Shown here: piece by piece, positions 15,197 through 23,399 of the stretch | How the letters are laid out: each line of letters starts with the position of its first letter | Position numbering within the stretch: position 1 is the stretch's first letter | NCBI GenBank assembly: GCA_030841765.1 | Contig: JAUUSS010000011.1 | Location: forward strand, 1 to 35,863 | Direction of reading: 5' to 3' | DNA: 35,863 nt | From: Collinsella aerofaciens | GTDB taxonomy: Bacteria > Actinomycetota > Coriobacteriia > Coriobacteriales > Coriobacteriaceae | Program-made: the position numbers and the translations under genes | The notes under the pieces: model-generated | What the model saw: the letters and a program-made list of their open reading frames with translations, nothing else | Databases searched by the model: none | What the model was told of the DNA's origin: nothing

Positions 15197-15901
15197 CTAC
15201 GGGCGCGGCGGCACCAAAACATCGTAACGAACGGCCTTGCCCGCAAGTTGATAGCTCGGTTTAACGCCGGCAAGCAGCGGCCCCTTCACCGGCCGCTTGA
15301 TAACGACCTTGCGCGGGTGCACCGCGAGCGCAGCTTCGACCAGTGTTTCCTCATCGGCACACGGCTGTTCCAGATGGTGCAAGAGTTGGAACTTCTTTTT
15401 GACCGCCGCACTTTTGGTGCGCTCGGGAAACATGGGGTCCAGATACACCACGTCGGGGGCGGCAAGCTCGCCCCGCCCAATCAACTCAGCTACATGGCGA
15501 AGACCGGCAATGCTGTCCTCGCCCGCATGAAGGCGCATGCGCGACACGGCAACCGCAAGCGCCGGATCATCTGCCGCGCGATCCAAGGCATCCTTGAGGA
15601 GCGCCGCAATCACGCAATCCTGCTCATACAGATCGACGGTAAAGCCCGCGGCCGCCAACAGCAGCGAATCCTCGCCAAAGCCTGCCGTGGCATCAATCGC
15701 CCATGGGCGCTCGATGCCCTTTGTGCGCGCAGCCTTTACCAACAGCTCTTGCTGCAGACGGCCCCGCTTGAGCCGTGGAAGCATGCGGGTAAAATCGGCA
15801 CGCAACTCCATCATGCCGTCGGTGAGCGTGAGGCCCTCGGACTTCCGCACGAGCTCGAGCCCCGCGGCCCGAGCAACAGAAAAGGGATCGACGACGCCCA
15901 T
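15197..15901 (-). CDS. rsmJ: 16S rRNA (guanine(1516)-N(2))-methyltransferase RsmJ-like
   Basis: The 234-residue class I methyltransferase has ERPWAIDATAGFGEDSLLLA (SAM-binding motif I), VDLYEQDCVIAALLKDAL, and the RsmJ-typical VVYLDPMFPERTKSAAVKKK. VIKRPVKGPLLAG near the C-terminus also matches the family. The enzyme methylates G1516 of 16S rRNA in the small-subunit head region. The start ATG has AAGGAG five bases upstream. The length is close to that of the E. coli enzyme (about 250). The gene is transcribed away from the binding-protein gene at 16153. Confidence 0.9.
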   Translation of the reverse strand: MGVVDPFSVARAAGLELVRKSEGLTLTDGMMELRADFTRMLPRLKRGRLQQELLVKAARTKGIERPWAIDATAGFGEDSLLLAAAGFTVDLYEQDCVIAALLKDALDRAADDPALAVAVSRMRLHAGEDSIAGLRHVAELIGRGELAAPDVVYLDPMFPERTKSAAVKKKFQLLHHLEQPCADEETLVEAALAVHPRKVVIKRPVKGPLLAGVKPSYQLAGKAVRYDVLVPPRP

Positions 15902-16152
15902 GGGTACTCCTTAGCAAGCAAAACGAATACGTGAGCGCCGTTTATGCCAGCACCCAACCGTCCGCTATTGTCCCATATGCGACAAGACCCACCGCCCATT
16001 GCAGAATGCGGGCATCTATTTAGCGGTAAAGCACCAAATCCCGTCAGGATTGCCCTCCACCTCAACCCTGCGTTTACCCGCCGCTTCGCGGCTGTTCCAT
16101 ACTTGCCCGTCCGTATCATTAAAGGACTGAACATTCGTCGTGAGGAATGCAA

Positions 16153-16992
16153 ATGGACCATTCAGTCACACGCCGAAAGGCCTGCCGGCTGGCAATCTCG
16201 GCAGCCGGAGCCACACTGGCAGCTGTGGTACTGCCAGCCTGCTCGAACAGTAATTCCGACATGTCCGGCAAGGCCAGGCTGAACGTAGGCGTCCGCTCGG
16301 ATATCGTCGGGTTTAGCGAGCGTAATCCCAACAACGGCAAATACTACGGATTCGAAATCGACCTCGCCAACGAGTTGACAAACCGTCTTGGCTATGGAGG
16401 CTGTTCGTTTATATCCGTAACGCCCGAGACACGCGAAGAAATGCTCTCGTCGGGAAAAGTCGATTGCCTGATCGCGTGCTACTCGATAAGCGACGAACGC
16501 AAAAAACTGTTTGACTTCTCTGCTGCCTATTACACCGACTCGGTAATTCTTGTTGTCGAAAATACATCGCTCATTCAATCCTTCTCCCAGCTTAAGGGCG
16601 GAACAATTGGCACGGTATCCGGAACAAACGCTGCACCTCAACTTGCCGAGAAGTTTTTGGAGCTGGGGCTTTCGGACGGCACCCCCCAGCAGCAGGATGC
16701 CAAGAGCGGCAACATTGACTACGACACATGGCATCTGAGCCAATATGCAAGCTACGCTGAGCTTTCCCGCGCATTGGAAGCCGGCGACGTCGACGCCATG
16801 GCGACCGATGGCGCAATTGCCAAAACCTATCTCGATGGCGAGCGCACCGTCCTGCCCGATTTTGGCATCAACCCACAGCGCTACGCCGTCGCAACGCAGA
16901 AGGGCTCTGAGCTTTCACCCAAGGTTGCCGCCGAAGTACGCTCAATGCTCAAAGACAAAACAATCGATACGCTCATCGAGAAATGGAACTAA
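16153..16992 (+). CDS. Family 3 solute-binding lipoprotein (amino-acid type), orphan of an ABC transporter
   Basis: This 279-residue protein has a signal segment RRKACRLAISAAGATLAAVV ending in the lipobox LPAC (Cys30), so it is anchored on the outer face of the membrane. The mature part fits the SBP_bac_3 fold: LNVGVRSDIVGFSERNP, GFEIDLANELTNRLGY, CLIACYSISDERKKLFDFS and IGTVSGTNAAPQLAEKF. Ligands of this family are usually polar amino acids or related compounds. ATG 16153 is favoured over 16147, since GAGG lies at a normal distance only from the former. No permease or ATPase gene is near. The next gene, the Cache-MscS fusion, starts 12 bases after the stop, which suggests that the binding protein signals to a channel instead of feeding an importer. 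Confidence 0.9.
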   Translation: MDHSVTRRKACRLAISAAGATLAAVVLPACSNSNSDMSGKARLNVGVRSDIVGFSERNPNNGKYYGFEIDLANELTNRLGYGGCSFISVTPETREEMLSSGKVDCLIACYSISDERKKLFDFSAAYYTDSVILVVENTSLIQSFSQLKGGTIGTVSGTNAAPQLAEKFLELGLSDGTPQQQDAKSGNIDYDTWHLSQYASYAELSRALEAGDVDAMATDGAIAKTYLDGERTVLPDFGINPQRYAVATQKGSELSPKVAAEVRSMLKDKTIDTLIEKWN

Positions 16993-17004
16993 GGAAGTCC
17001 ACCC

Positions 17005-20000
17005 ATGTCCAAGCGACTAAAACAGAAGTCCGTGGCGCTTGCCATTGCCGTAGCCGTCTGCACGTTAGCGATGGGACTCCTACTCGCCTCGATGCAAACG
17101 CGTCTATCGCAAGAGGAATACGCTTTAGAATTCGATCGCGTTGCCGCCGAACTCCCCGATCTCGTTAAAACGGCCCAGTCGGAAACGAAAGACAACACCC
17201 AAACATTTGACGACCTGTATCGCACGCGTGCCGCAAGCATCGCGTTTATGGCGGCCCACGATGCCGGTTATGAAGCGACCGATGCCAAAATGGCCGAGTT
17301 CAAGGACCTGCTCAAGGTCGATAACGTTCTCGTTACCCGACGAGACGGTTCCATCATCGCCAAAGCGGCTGACACCAAAGCCGATTTTAGCCGCGCCCGC
17401 TTCAACCTGCTACGTCAGTGCTTCGAGACCGGCAAGCCCTCCGATCCAGTTGAGGTCGATCTTCCCGATCAAGACTGGCTCATGCGATACTATGCCGCCA
17501 AAATCGATGACGACACCATGGTTATCGTAGAGCAAAATCCCCAAGAGCTGCACGCCCTTGTCAAGGACACCGGCTCGGCCGAGAGCATGCTCAAGAACAT
17601 CTCGCTCGGCAGTCACGGATATGTCCTCGCCGTATCGGCAAAAACACACCTGATCACCTACCATCCCGATCAGAACATGATAGGTACCGATGCACTCGAC
17701 AACGGCATCGACGTGAGCAATCTTGAGGACGGCAAGACATTCATCACTTCCGTCAAAAACACAAGCCTGTATTGTCGCGTCAAGTTGGTCGATGACACCT
17801 ATTACATTCTCGCCATCCCCGAAAGCGATACCGCCTCCGCGCGCAACATCACCGTGGGCGTCATCCTCTTTGCCTTCATCGCAGTCGTCGCCGCCGTGGC
17901 ACTCTATGACCTGTTTGTCCTAGCGGATGACGAACATGACGACCACGACCATCACGAATACGTCAAGATCGGTCGCGGCCTTCGGTTTAGCCCCTCCGTG
18001 GGCAGGCGCGCAACAGCCTTGTCCATTGCAGGACTCGTCTTACTTTTGGCAGTAACCTTCTATATGCAAACGCTCTTTGCCCTTTCGAGCCAGGCGACGG
18101 TCAATCGGGAGCGCTTAGAGCAGATTGATCAAACGCTCAAAAATAATGCGCTGCGCGAGGATGAACTTACGAGGCAATATAGCGAGCACTATGCCACTGC
18201 CTGCCACATTATCGCCTACATCGTTGAGCACAATCCAGAGCTCGCCACGCGAGCCGACCTGCACAGCATGGCAAAAACGCTCAACATCGAGTCAATTTAT
18301 CTCTACGACGGCGACGGCAATATGACGAGCTCGAGCACGTCGCAGCGATCCTACAGCCTTTCGACCAAGTACGGTGACTCCTCCTACGAGTTCCGCTCGC
18401 TTTTGGGCGGCAAGGATGAATATATACAGCCTCTCTCTATCAACAGAACCACCGGCGAGACATATCAGTACATCGGAGTCGCACTCTACGATCAGGATGG
18501 CATTGCAGACGGAATCGTGCAGATCGCCGTGCGCCCCATGCGCTTAGAAGAAATGCTCAAGAGCACCAAGATCGACGCAGTGCTCGATGGCATCAAGGCG
18601 GGCGCCGGAGGCTTCGCCTTTGCAATCAAGAAAAAAGACGGTACCGTCGCATATCATCCCAACGACCTTCTTTTGGGGAAAAAAGCATCCGAAATAGGAC
18701 TGACTGACGAGCAGCTTGCAGATGGCTTTAGCGACTTCGTCTACATCGACAACCAAAAACTCTACGCCTCCTGCTTGGAGACTGGCGACTATTACGTTTA
18801 CGTCGCGGCACCCGAAGACTCCTTTATGCACCAGCGCGTTCCGCTCACAATCGCAACCGGAATCATCGCCGCCATTTGCTTTGCCCTTATCTACCCGTTG
18901 CTGACGCTCGACACCATAAAAGTCGAAGAAAAGCGTTCGAAGCACGAAGGCGATTTCACGACAAGACGGCACAACATCACCGTCACGACGTCCGACGGCC
19001 GTGTCAAACACAGCGAAAGCGCCATTAGCCGATGGCTCAACATCTCCTTTAAATGGGAGGACAAAACCCCCGAGCAAAAACTCGGCACAGTCCTTAAATG
19101 GTTTACCGGCATCGCGGTGTTTATCGTCTTTTTGGCCGTCTTGTTTAAAGACGCTCTGTTTGGTCCGCGTTCGGTATTTACCTATATCCTGGGCAACGAC
19201 TGGCAGCACGGTCTCAACATATTCGCGCTCACCGCTTCGATCATGTACGCCTGTGTAGCTCTCACAGTGTGCGCAATCGCGCAGGCGCTTCTTCGCATGT
19301 TGTCCAATGTGCTTGGAGCGCGCGGCGAGACGATATGCCGACTTCTCTCGAGCCTGACAAAATACGGAACTCTCATCGCTATGCTCTATTGGTGCCTCGG
19401 CGTTTTGGGTGTCGATACCGCAACGCTTTTAGCCTCGGCAGGTATCATCACGCTCGCCGTCTCCTTTGGAGCCAAAGACCTCATCACGGATATCTTATGC
19501 GGGCTCTTTATTATCTTTGAAGGCGAGTTCCGCGTTGGAGACGTCATCTCGGTTGGCGGCAATACCGGCACCGTTATGGAGATTGGCGTGCGAACCACAA
19601 AGATCAATGACGGCAACGGCAACGTTCTGCTCCTACGCAACAGCTCGATTTCGAATGTCACCAACATGACCAAACTTAATTCTTACGCCAGCATAGATAT
19701 CACCATCCCAGTGGGAGAATCTCTACCCTATGTCGAAAAGGTGCTTAAAGACGAGCTCAAAAGTGTGCATGACCGCGTTCCCGCCATTATCGATGGCCCC
19801 TTCTACAAGGGCGTGGTCGACCTTAGCAGCACCGCTATGACCATTCGCGTTGTCGCCACCTGCAAGGAGACCGATCGCGGCAGCGTCATGCGTTCTTTGC
19901 GCCGTGAGATAAAGCTCATGCTTTCCCGCCGCGACGTCGCCCCCTATCAACTCGTTTTCGATCATTGCGATGCCGACGAGTCCGCTCCAAGGGAAGCTAC

Positions 20001-20088
20001 CGCCGAAGAACTCGCCGAAGCGGACGAGTTTAGCGAAGAACAGAAACTCGCCTCACAAGACCTGGGTAACGAACCTACCAATCAGTAA
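17005..20088 (+). CDS. MscS-type channel fused to two Cache-like extracytoplasmic sensor domains
   Basis: The 1027 residues contain, in order: TM1 (about 9-30); an extracytoplasmic domain to about 278 with the dCache hallmark GSHGYVLAVSAKTHLITYHP; TM2 (281-304); a charged linker with DDEHDDHDHHEY (about 307-318); TM3 (335-356); a second dCache-like domain with GAGGFAFAIKKKDGTVAYHP; TM4 (610-634); a cytosolic linker; further TM segments; and the MscS core from about 800. The core has ASAGIITLAVSFGAKDLITD as pore helix and FEGEFRVGDVISVGG, GVRTTKINDGNGN as the beta domain. MscS channels open under membrane tension; Cache domains bind small ligands. The fusion suggests a chemically modulated channel. 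AAGGAAG precedes the start, 12 bases after the binding-protein gene. The acidic C-tail is divergent. Confidence 0.9.
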   Translation: MSKRLKQKSVALAIAVAVCTLAMGLLLASMQTRLSQEEYALEFDRVAAELPDLVKTAQSETKDNTQTFDDLYRTRAASIAFMAAHDAGYEATDAKMAEFKDLLKVDNVLVTRRDGSIIAKAADTKADFSRARFNLLRQCFETGKPSDPVEVDLPDQDWLMRYYAAKIDDDTMVIVEQNPQELHALVKDTGSAESMLKNISLGSHGYVLAVSAKTHLITYHPDQNMIGTDALDNGIDVSNLEDGKTFITSVKNTSLYCRVKLVDDTYYILAIPESDTASARNITVGVILFAFIAVVAAVALYDLFVLADDEHDDHDHHEYVKIGRGLRFSPSVGRRATALSIAGLVLLLAVTFYMQTLFALSSQATVNRERLEQIDQTLKNNALREDELTRQYSEHYATACHIIAYIVEHNPELATRADLHSMAKTLNIESIYLYDGDGNMTSSSTSQRSYSLSTKYGDSSYEFRSLLGGKDEYIQPLSINRTTGETYQYIGVALYDQDGIADGIVQIAVRPMRLEEMLKSTKIDAVLDGIKAGAGGFAFAIKKKDGTVAYHPNDLLLGKKASEIGLTDEQLADGFSDFVYIDNQKLYASCLETGDYYVYVAAPEDSFMHQRVPLTIATGIIAAICFALIYPLLTLDTIKVEEKRSKHEGDFTTRRHNITVTTSDGRVKHSESAISRWLNISFKWEDKTPEQKLGTVLKWFTGIAVFIVFLAVLFKDALFGPRSVFTYILGNDWQHGLNIFALTASIMYACVALTVCAIAQALLRMLSNVLGARGETICRLLSSLTKYGTLIAMLYWCLGVLGVDTATLLASAGIITLAVSFGAKDLITDILCGLFIIFEGEFRVGDVISVGGNTGTVMEIGVRTTKINDGNGNVLLLRNSSISNVTNMTKLNSYASIDITIPVGESLPYVEKVLKDELKSVHDRVPAIIDGPFYKGVVDLSSTAMTIRVVATCKETDRGSVMRSLRREIKLMLSRRDVAPYQLVFDHCDADESAPREATAEELAEADEFSEEQKLASQDLGNEPTNQ

Positions 20089-20148
20089 TTCATGGCACCG
20101 GGCAACACCCGCACGGTGCCGTTAAGGCTCAAGGGAAAGGAACTGAAC

Positions 20149-20547
20149 ATGAGCAACAACCGTAAAGTCCTAAAGGTCATGTCCATCATCTATCTATTGG
20201 GAGGTATTTTCAGCATCGCCGCGGGCGCGTTGGCACTCACCGCGGCTTCGGGCGACGCCAGCGGCGATCTCTCGGTTTACAGCGTTGTCATCATCGTGAT
20301 GGGCATCGTCGAAATCATCGCTGCCGTGCTGGGCATCCGCGCCTCAAATAACCCCAGCAAGATTGGTGTCGTTTGGGTCTGGGCTATCATTTGCCTGGTT
20401 TGCGCCGTTGTGAGCCTGCTGCTTTCCGAGCCCTTCTTGGGCGGAGTCGGCACCAGCGCCACCGATGTCACCGCCGTGGTCGTAAGTGCCGTGTACTTCG
20501 TTTTCGCCAACCGCGTTAAAAAGGAAAGCCAGGAGCGCCTGAGCTAG
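20149..20547 (+). CDS. Small four-TM membrane protein (paralogue 1)
   Basis: The 132 residues contain four hydrophobic segments (about 9-32, 43-62, 72-93 and 100-122) and end in FANRVKKESQERLS. A second copy at 21866-22270 shares the arrangement, the central GIRASNNPSKIGVVWVWAI pattern and the ending NRVKKE. The family resembles uncharacterised small tetraspan proteins of Actinobacteria and Firmicutes (DUF4064-like). ATG 20149 has AAAGGAACTG upstream and follows the channel gene by 60 bases, so it may be part of that transcription unit. A terminator follows at 20584. The function is unknown; a membrane accessory role near the channel is only positional inference. Confidence 0.8.
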   Translation: MSNNRKVLKVMSIIYLLGGIFSIAAGALALTAASGDASGDLSVYSVVIIVMGIVEIIAAVLGIRASNNPSKIGVVWVWAIICLVCAVVSLLLSEPFLGGVGTSATDVTAVVVSAVYFVFANRVKKESQERLS

Positions 20548-20583
20548 GGCATCTGACCCGCCCGCACAGAGCACCGTATATGA

Positions 20584-20629
20584 AAGCCGCCCTCCGTTTC
20601 TCGAGCAAACAAGAAACGGAGGGCGGCTT
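20584..20629. terminator. Bidirectional hairpin terminator
   Basis: A 17-bp perfect stem (5' AAGCCGCCCTCCGTTTC) around a 12-base loop lies between the end of the tetraspan gene and the end of the convergent LysR gene. T residues follow the stem on both strands only weakly, so its strength is uncertain. Confidence 0.6.
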
Positions 20630-20721
20630 GCTGTGGATAGTCTTTGCATTCATTCGATTGCCACGGCACGGCACGATCGACAGCATAATGCCAGACACCC
20701 GAGCCGACAGCGGCAAGCGCG

Positions 20722-21672
20722 TCAACGGATGCGCTTGCGAGCAGCAGACCCGTTGGCACAGCCCACCATGCGAATCAAGTAGTTCTCTACGACGTGATAA
20801 GCTTGGGGCTTTTCATCTTTAAGGGAAACTAAGCACACCGGAACCGTCAGGGCCCCTTCGCCCACAATGGGAACAATCTCAAACCCACTAGCGATCTGAC
20901 CGGGAACGGGAAGAATGGCATTTAAGAAAAAGCCACGCTCGGCCGCCAAAAACGACCCAACTTGAGCGGGGCTATCGATAACGCGCGTCTCACCTAGGAC
21001 ACCGAGGCTTTTGTACTGCCAAAAAATCGAGTTGTTAAAGCTATCGAACGCAGTCGACTGTCCTACCGGATAGGAGCTCAGATCAGCCACGGTCACAAAG
21101 GGCCTCTTGCCGAGCGGATGGTCGGCGGCAACGAGAATACCCGTGGGCAGGGTTCCCAGCTGTTCGCAGTCATCATTGGTATTGTCATATGTACCCACCG
21201 TAAGCAAGGCATCGAGGCCGCCCTGCTCAAGTTCCTGCTGGGCAACTCCGGGATGCACAGTGCAAATCTTCACCCGCACGCGCACACCACGCATGATAAG
21301 CGCAGATAGCCCCTTATATAGCTTATCCTCGTTATCGAATGCGGGAGTGCACAGGCCAATCGAGAGTTCCGGCATCGCTTGCGGACCTGAGGCCGACGAG
21401 ACGGTCAGGTCGCATCCAGACGGGTCAAAGTTTTCGACCTCGCGATATGCTTCGACGGCGGGGCGAGCCTTGGCATAAAAACTGCGACCGGCCTGAGTCG
21501 GCCTGACGCCGCTACTTCCACGCTCAAAAAACTGAACGTTAAAAAACTGCTCGAGCTCGCTAATTGACTTGGAAATGGCCTGAACGGTCACGTTGCGCTG
21601 GTGCGCCGCAGCAGTAAAACTCTTCGTCTCGAATACGGCGACAAAATAGCCGACCTGCTTGATATTCACCAT
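20722..21672 (-). CDS. LysR-family transcriptional regulator
   Basis: The 316 residues start with a LysR winged HTH, IKQVGYFVAVFETKSFTAAA followed by HQRNVTVQAISKSISELEQF, and a periplasmic-binding-protein-like effector domain (about 95-300) with LSIGLCTPAF and GILVAADHPLGKRPF. It would bind DNA as a tetramer and respond to a small ligand. The gene lies between the two tetraspan genes, convergent with the first and divergent from the second, so the paralogue at 21866 is the most natural target. The intergenic region (21673-21865) shows no unmistakable operator. AGGGGCGA precedes the ATG at 21672. Confidence 0.88.
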   Translation of the reverse strand: MVNIKQVGYFVAVFETKSFTAAAHQRNVTVQAISKSISELEQFFNVQFFERGSSGVRPTQAGRSFYAKARPAVEAYREVENFDPSGCDLTVSSASGPQAMPELSIGLCTPAFDNEDKLYKGLSALIMRGVRVRVKICTVHPGVAQQELEQGGLDALLTVGTYDNTNDDCEQLGTLPTGILVAADHPLGKRPFVTVADLSSYPVGQSTAFDSFNNSIFWQYKSLGVLGETRVIDSPAQVGSFLAAERGFFLNAILPVPGQIASGFEIVPIVGEGALTVPVCLVSLKDEKPQAYHVVENYLIRMVGCANGSAARKRIR

Positions 21673-21865
21673 TCGCCCCTAAAAAATGCACAGTTTAATC
21701 CAGTCAAACAAAAACCTAGCACAGCGCAAGTGCCATCCCCGTCACGAGCGGAGCGTTCAACTATTGGATGAACGTACACAGCACCTTGTTGAATTACAAT
21801 ATGCTTCGTGACATGCGTCATGCGTGCGCATCAAATACGTCATGTCCACTTCGAAAGGACCAGCC

Positions 21866-22270
21866 ATGAGCAACGCCTGTAAATTACTCAAAATCCTATC
21901 GTTCCTCTTCTTTGTCGTCGGCATTCTAAGCGCAGGCATGGGTGCTACAGCGCTCTTTGCAGGCAGCGCGGCAGGCGATATCACGAGTGCCATGATCGTC
22001 TCTTGCGTCGTCGTCATCGTATTGGGCGTCGTCGAAATTGTGACCGCTGTCTTTGGCATCCGCGCGGCAAATAATCCCGCCAAGGCTGGCGTTGTCTGGA
22101 TCTGGTCCATCGTCTGCCTAGCATGTTCGGTCATCAGTCTGCTCCTCTCCCTGCCCTTCTTGGGTGGGACCGGCTCAAGCATCCCCGATTTTACCGGCCT
22201 GATTGTCAGCATTATCTACTTTGCACTCGCCAACCGCGTCAAGAAAGAGGGCATGGACCGTTTGAGCTAA
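21866..22270 (+). CDS. Small four-TM membrane protein (paralogue 2)
   Basis: The 134 residues are a diverged copy of the protein at 20149: the N-terminal KLLKILSFLFFVVGILSAG, GIRAANNPAKAGVVWIWSI and the C-terminal ANRVKKEGMDRLS align with it along the entire length. Four TM segments are predicted. The start ATG has AAAGGACCAGCC upstream; the longer in-frame start at 21824 lacks one. It is divergent from the LysR gene and is followed by a hairpin at 22320. The function is unknown. Confidence 0.8.
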   Translation: MSNACKLLKILSFLFFVVGILSAGMGATALFAGSAAGDITSAMIVSCVVVIVLGVVEIVTAVFGIRAANNPAKAGVVWIWSIVCLACSVISLLLSLPFLGGTGSSIPDFTGLIVSIIYFALANRVKKEGMDRLS

Positions 22271-22319
22271 GCCGCATCCGTGTCAATCGCTCAGCGACTC
22301 TGGAATATACGCCAATAAA

Positions 22320-22353
22320 AAGGGCCGATCGCGCATCTCCGCGGTCGGCCCTT
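22320..22353. terminator. Convergent terminator between tetraspan gene and rlmA
   Basis: A 14-bp G+C-rich stem (5' AAGGGCCGATCGCG) with one T:G pair surrounds a six-base loop. On the minus strand the stem is followed by TTTTATTGG, so it is best read as the terminator of rlmA. It could also stop plus-strand transcripts. Confidence 0.75.
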
Positions 22354-22370
22354 TACGTTTGCCCAGATAA

Positions 22371-22407
22371 AACCTACCGAAATAAACCTGTCCCTTTTTG
22401 GTAGGTT
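22371..22407. repeat. Palindromic element overlapping the rlmA stop
   Basis: Eight-base arms (AACCTACC and GGTAGGTT) enclose a 21-base interior that contains CTGTCCCTTT, the core of the stop-codon palindromes at 7018, 8274 and 12002. The rlmA stop TAA (22408-22406) runs into its right arm. The inner part no longer pairs well, so this may be a decayed copy. Confidence 0.6.
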
Positions 22408-23221
22408 AGCTGTGGCGGTATTCGGCGATGATGAAGTCGATGTCGGTCTGAAGAGTATCGAGGTTTGCCAGACGCTCTTTATCGGCAGGGCGTGTGCGGT
22501 AGTAGTACGGCGTCATCTGGAACACCGCCTCGATGTCGGCCTGGGTCTGAAGCGTAATATTCGCAGATACCCGCTGCGTTCCGACCAACTCGAGCTCGGT
22601 GGTCTTCGGCAGCTTCTCATCGTTAAGGTATGGCGTGTCGTAGAGCACCTCCTTGAGCCCAAACAGATGACGGGCGCCCGGCACCACGGTGTAGAGCGAG
22701 CCCTCTGGCGCCAGCACGCGGGCAAATTCGCGCTCGTTAAAGGGAGCGAAGAGCTCGGTCACCATATCGAAGGCGCCATCGGCCACGGGGATGTCCTTCA
22801 TGTTGGCCACGAAGTAGGTCGCATCGCCGCGCTTGGCGGCAAGGCGCACCATCTCTTTGCCCAGGTCGAAACCGTAAGCATCCACGCCCGGCACCGCGCC
22901 CATGGCGCTGGTGTAGTAACCTTCGCCGCAGCAAATGTCGAGCAGCGTCATGGGGCCATTCGTAGACGCAGCACACCCAGACACCTGCTTGCGCACCAGC
23001 TCGATCATCGCATCGCGCAACGGCGCGTAGTATCCACGGTTCAGAAAGTCACGACGGCTGCGCGCCTGCGACTTGGGATCACCCATGGAGTCACCGCTCT
23101 TGGACGAGCGCAGCAGATACAGATAGCCCTCGCGCGCACGGTCAAACCGGTGTCCGCTCGCGCATGCCGCACCGCGCTCATCGTCCACCAACGGCTCATG
23201 GCAAACGGGACACAACAACAT
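22406..23221 (-). CDS. rlmA: 23S rRNA (guanine-N(1))-methyltransferase RlmA
   Basis: The 271 residues begin with a zinc-binding segment (C4, C7, C20, H24 in CPVC...CASGH) diagnostic of RlmA, followed by LLDICCGEGYYTSAMG (SAM motif I near residue 93), GFDLGKEMVRLAAKRG and FVANMKDIPVADGAFDMV. The family methylates N1 of G745 or G748 in hairpin 35 of 23S rRNA, near the macrolide/tylosin site. I cannot tell the two positions apart from sequence. AAGGAG lies upstream of ATG 23221. It is divergent from the MATE gene; a long palindrome lies in the shared intergenic region. Confidence 0.88.
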   Translation of the reverse strand: MLLCPVCHEPLVDDERGAACASGHRFDRAREGYLYLLRSSKSGDSMGDPKSQARSRRDFLNRGYYAPLRDAMIELVRKQVSGCAASTNGPMTLLDICCGEGYYTSAMGAVPGVDAYGFDLGKEMVRLAAKRGDATYFVANMKDIPVADGAFDMVTELFAPFNEREFARVLAPEGSLYTVVPGARHLFGLKEVLYDTPYLNDEKLPKTTELELVGTQRVSANITLQTQADIEAVFQMTPYYYRTRPADKERLANLDTLQTDIDFIIAEYRHS

Positions 23222-23277
23222 GGCAACTCCTTAGCGCGAACAACACAACGCCCACCATTGTCGCACGCCTTCCCCAC

Positions 23278-23335
23278 CTAGTCATTGGGGACGTTCTTAA
23301 ATGATTAGCCGTTTAAGAACGTCCCCAATGACTAG
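23278..23335. repeat. Long perfect palindrome in divergent intergenic region
   Basis: Arms of 24 bases (starting CTAGTCATTGGGGACG) pair perfectly around the 10-base loop TGATTAGCCG. It lies between the start codons of rlmA and the MATE gene, so it ends neither gene. It shares with the stop-codon palindromes only a GGGAC-like element. It may be a mobile miniature palindrome or a binding site. Confidence 0.75.
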
Positions 23336-23399
23336 TCGATTAGGAGTATCATCATCTGCGCAAATAAGCACGAAAGAGCATATTAGAGATTGAGAGCGC

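Noticed and set aside
16153..16992. Component of an ABC amino-acid importer
   Set aside because: No permease or ATPase lies nearby, and the downstream gene encodes an MscS channel, so an importer role is not supported from this window.
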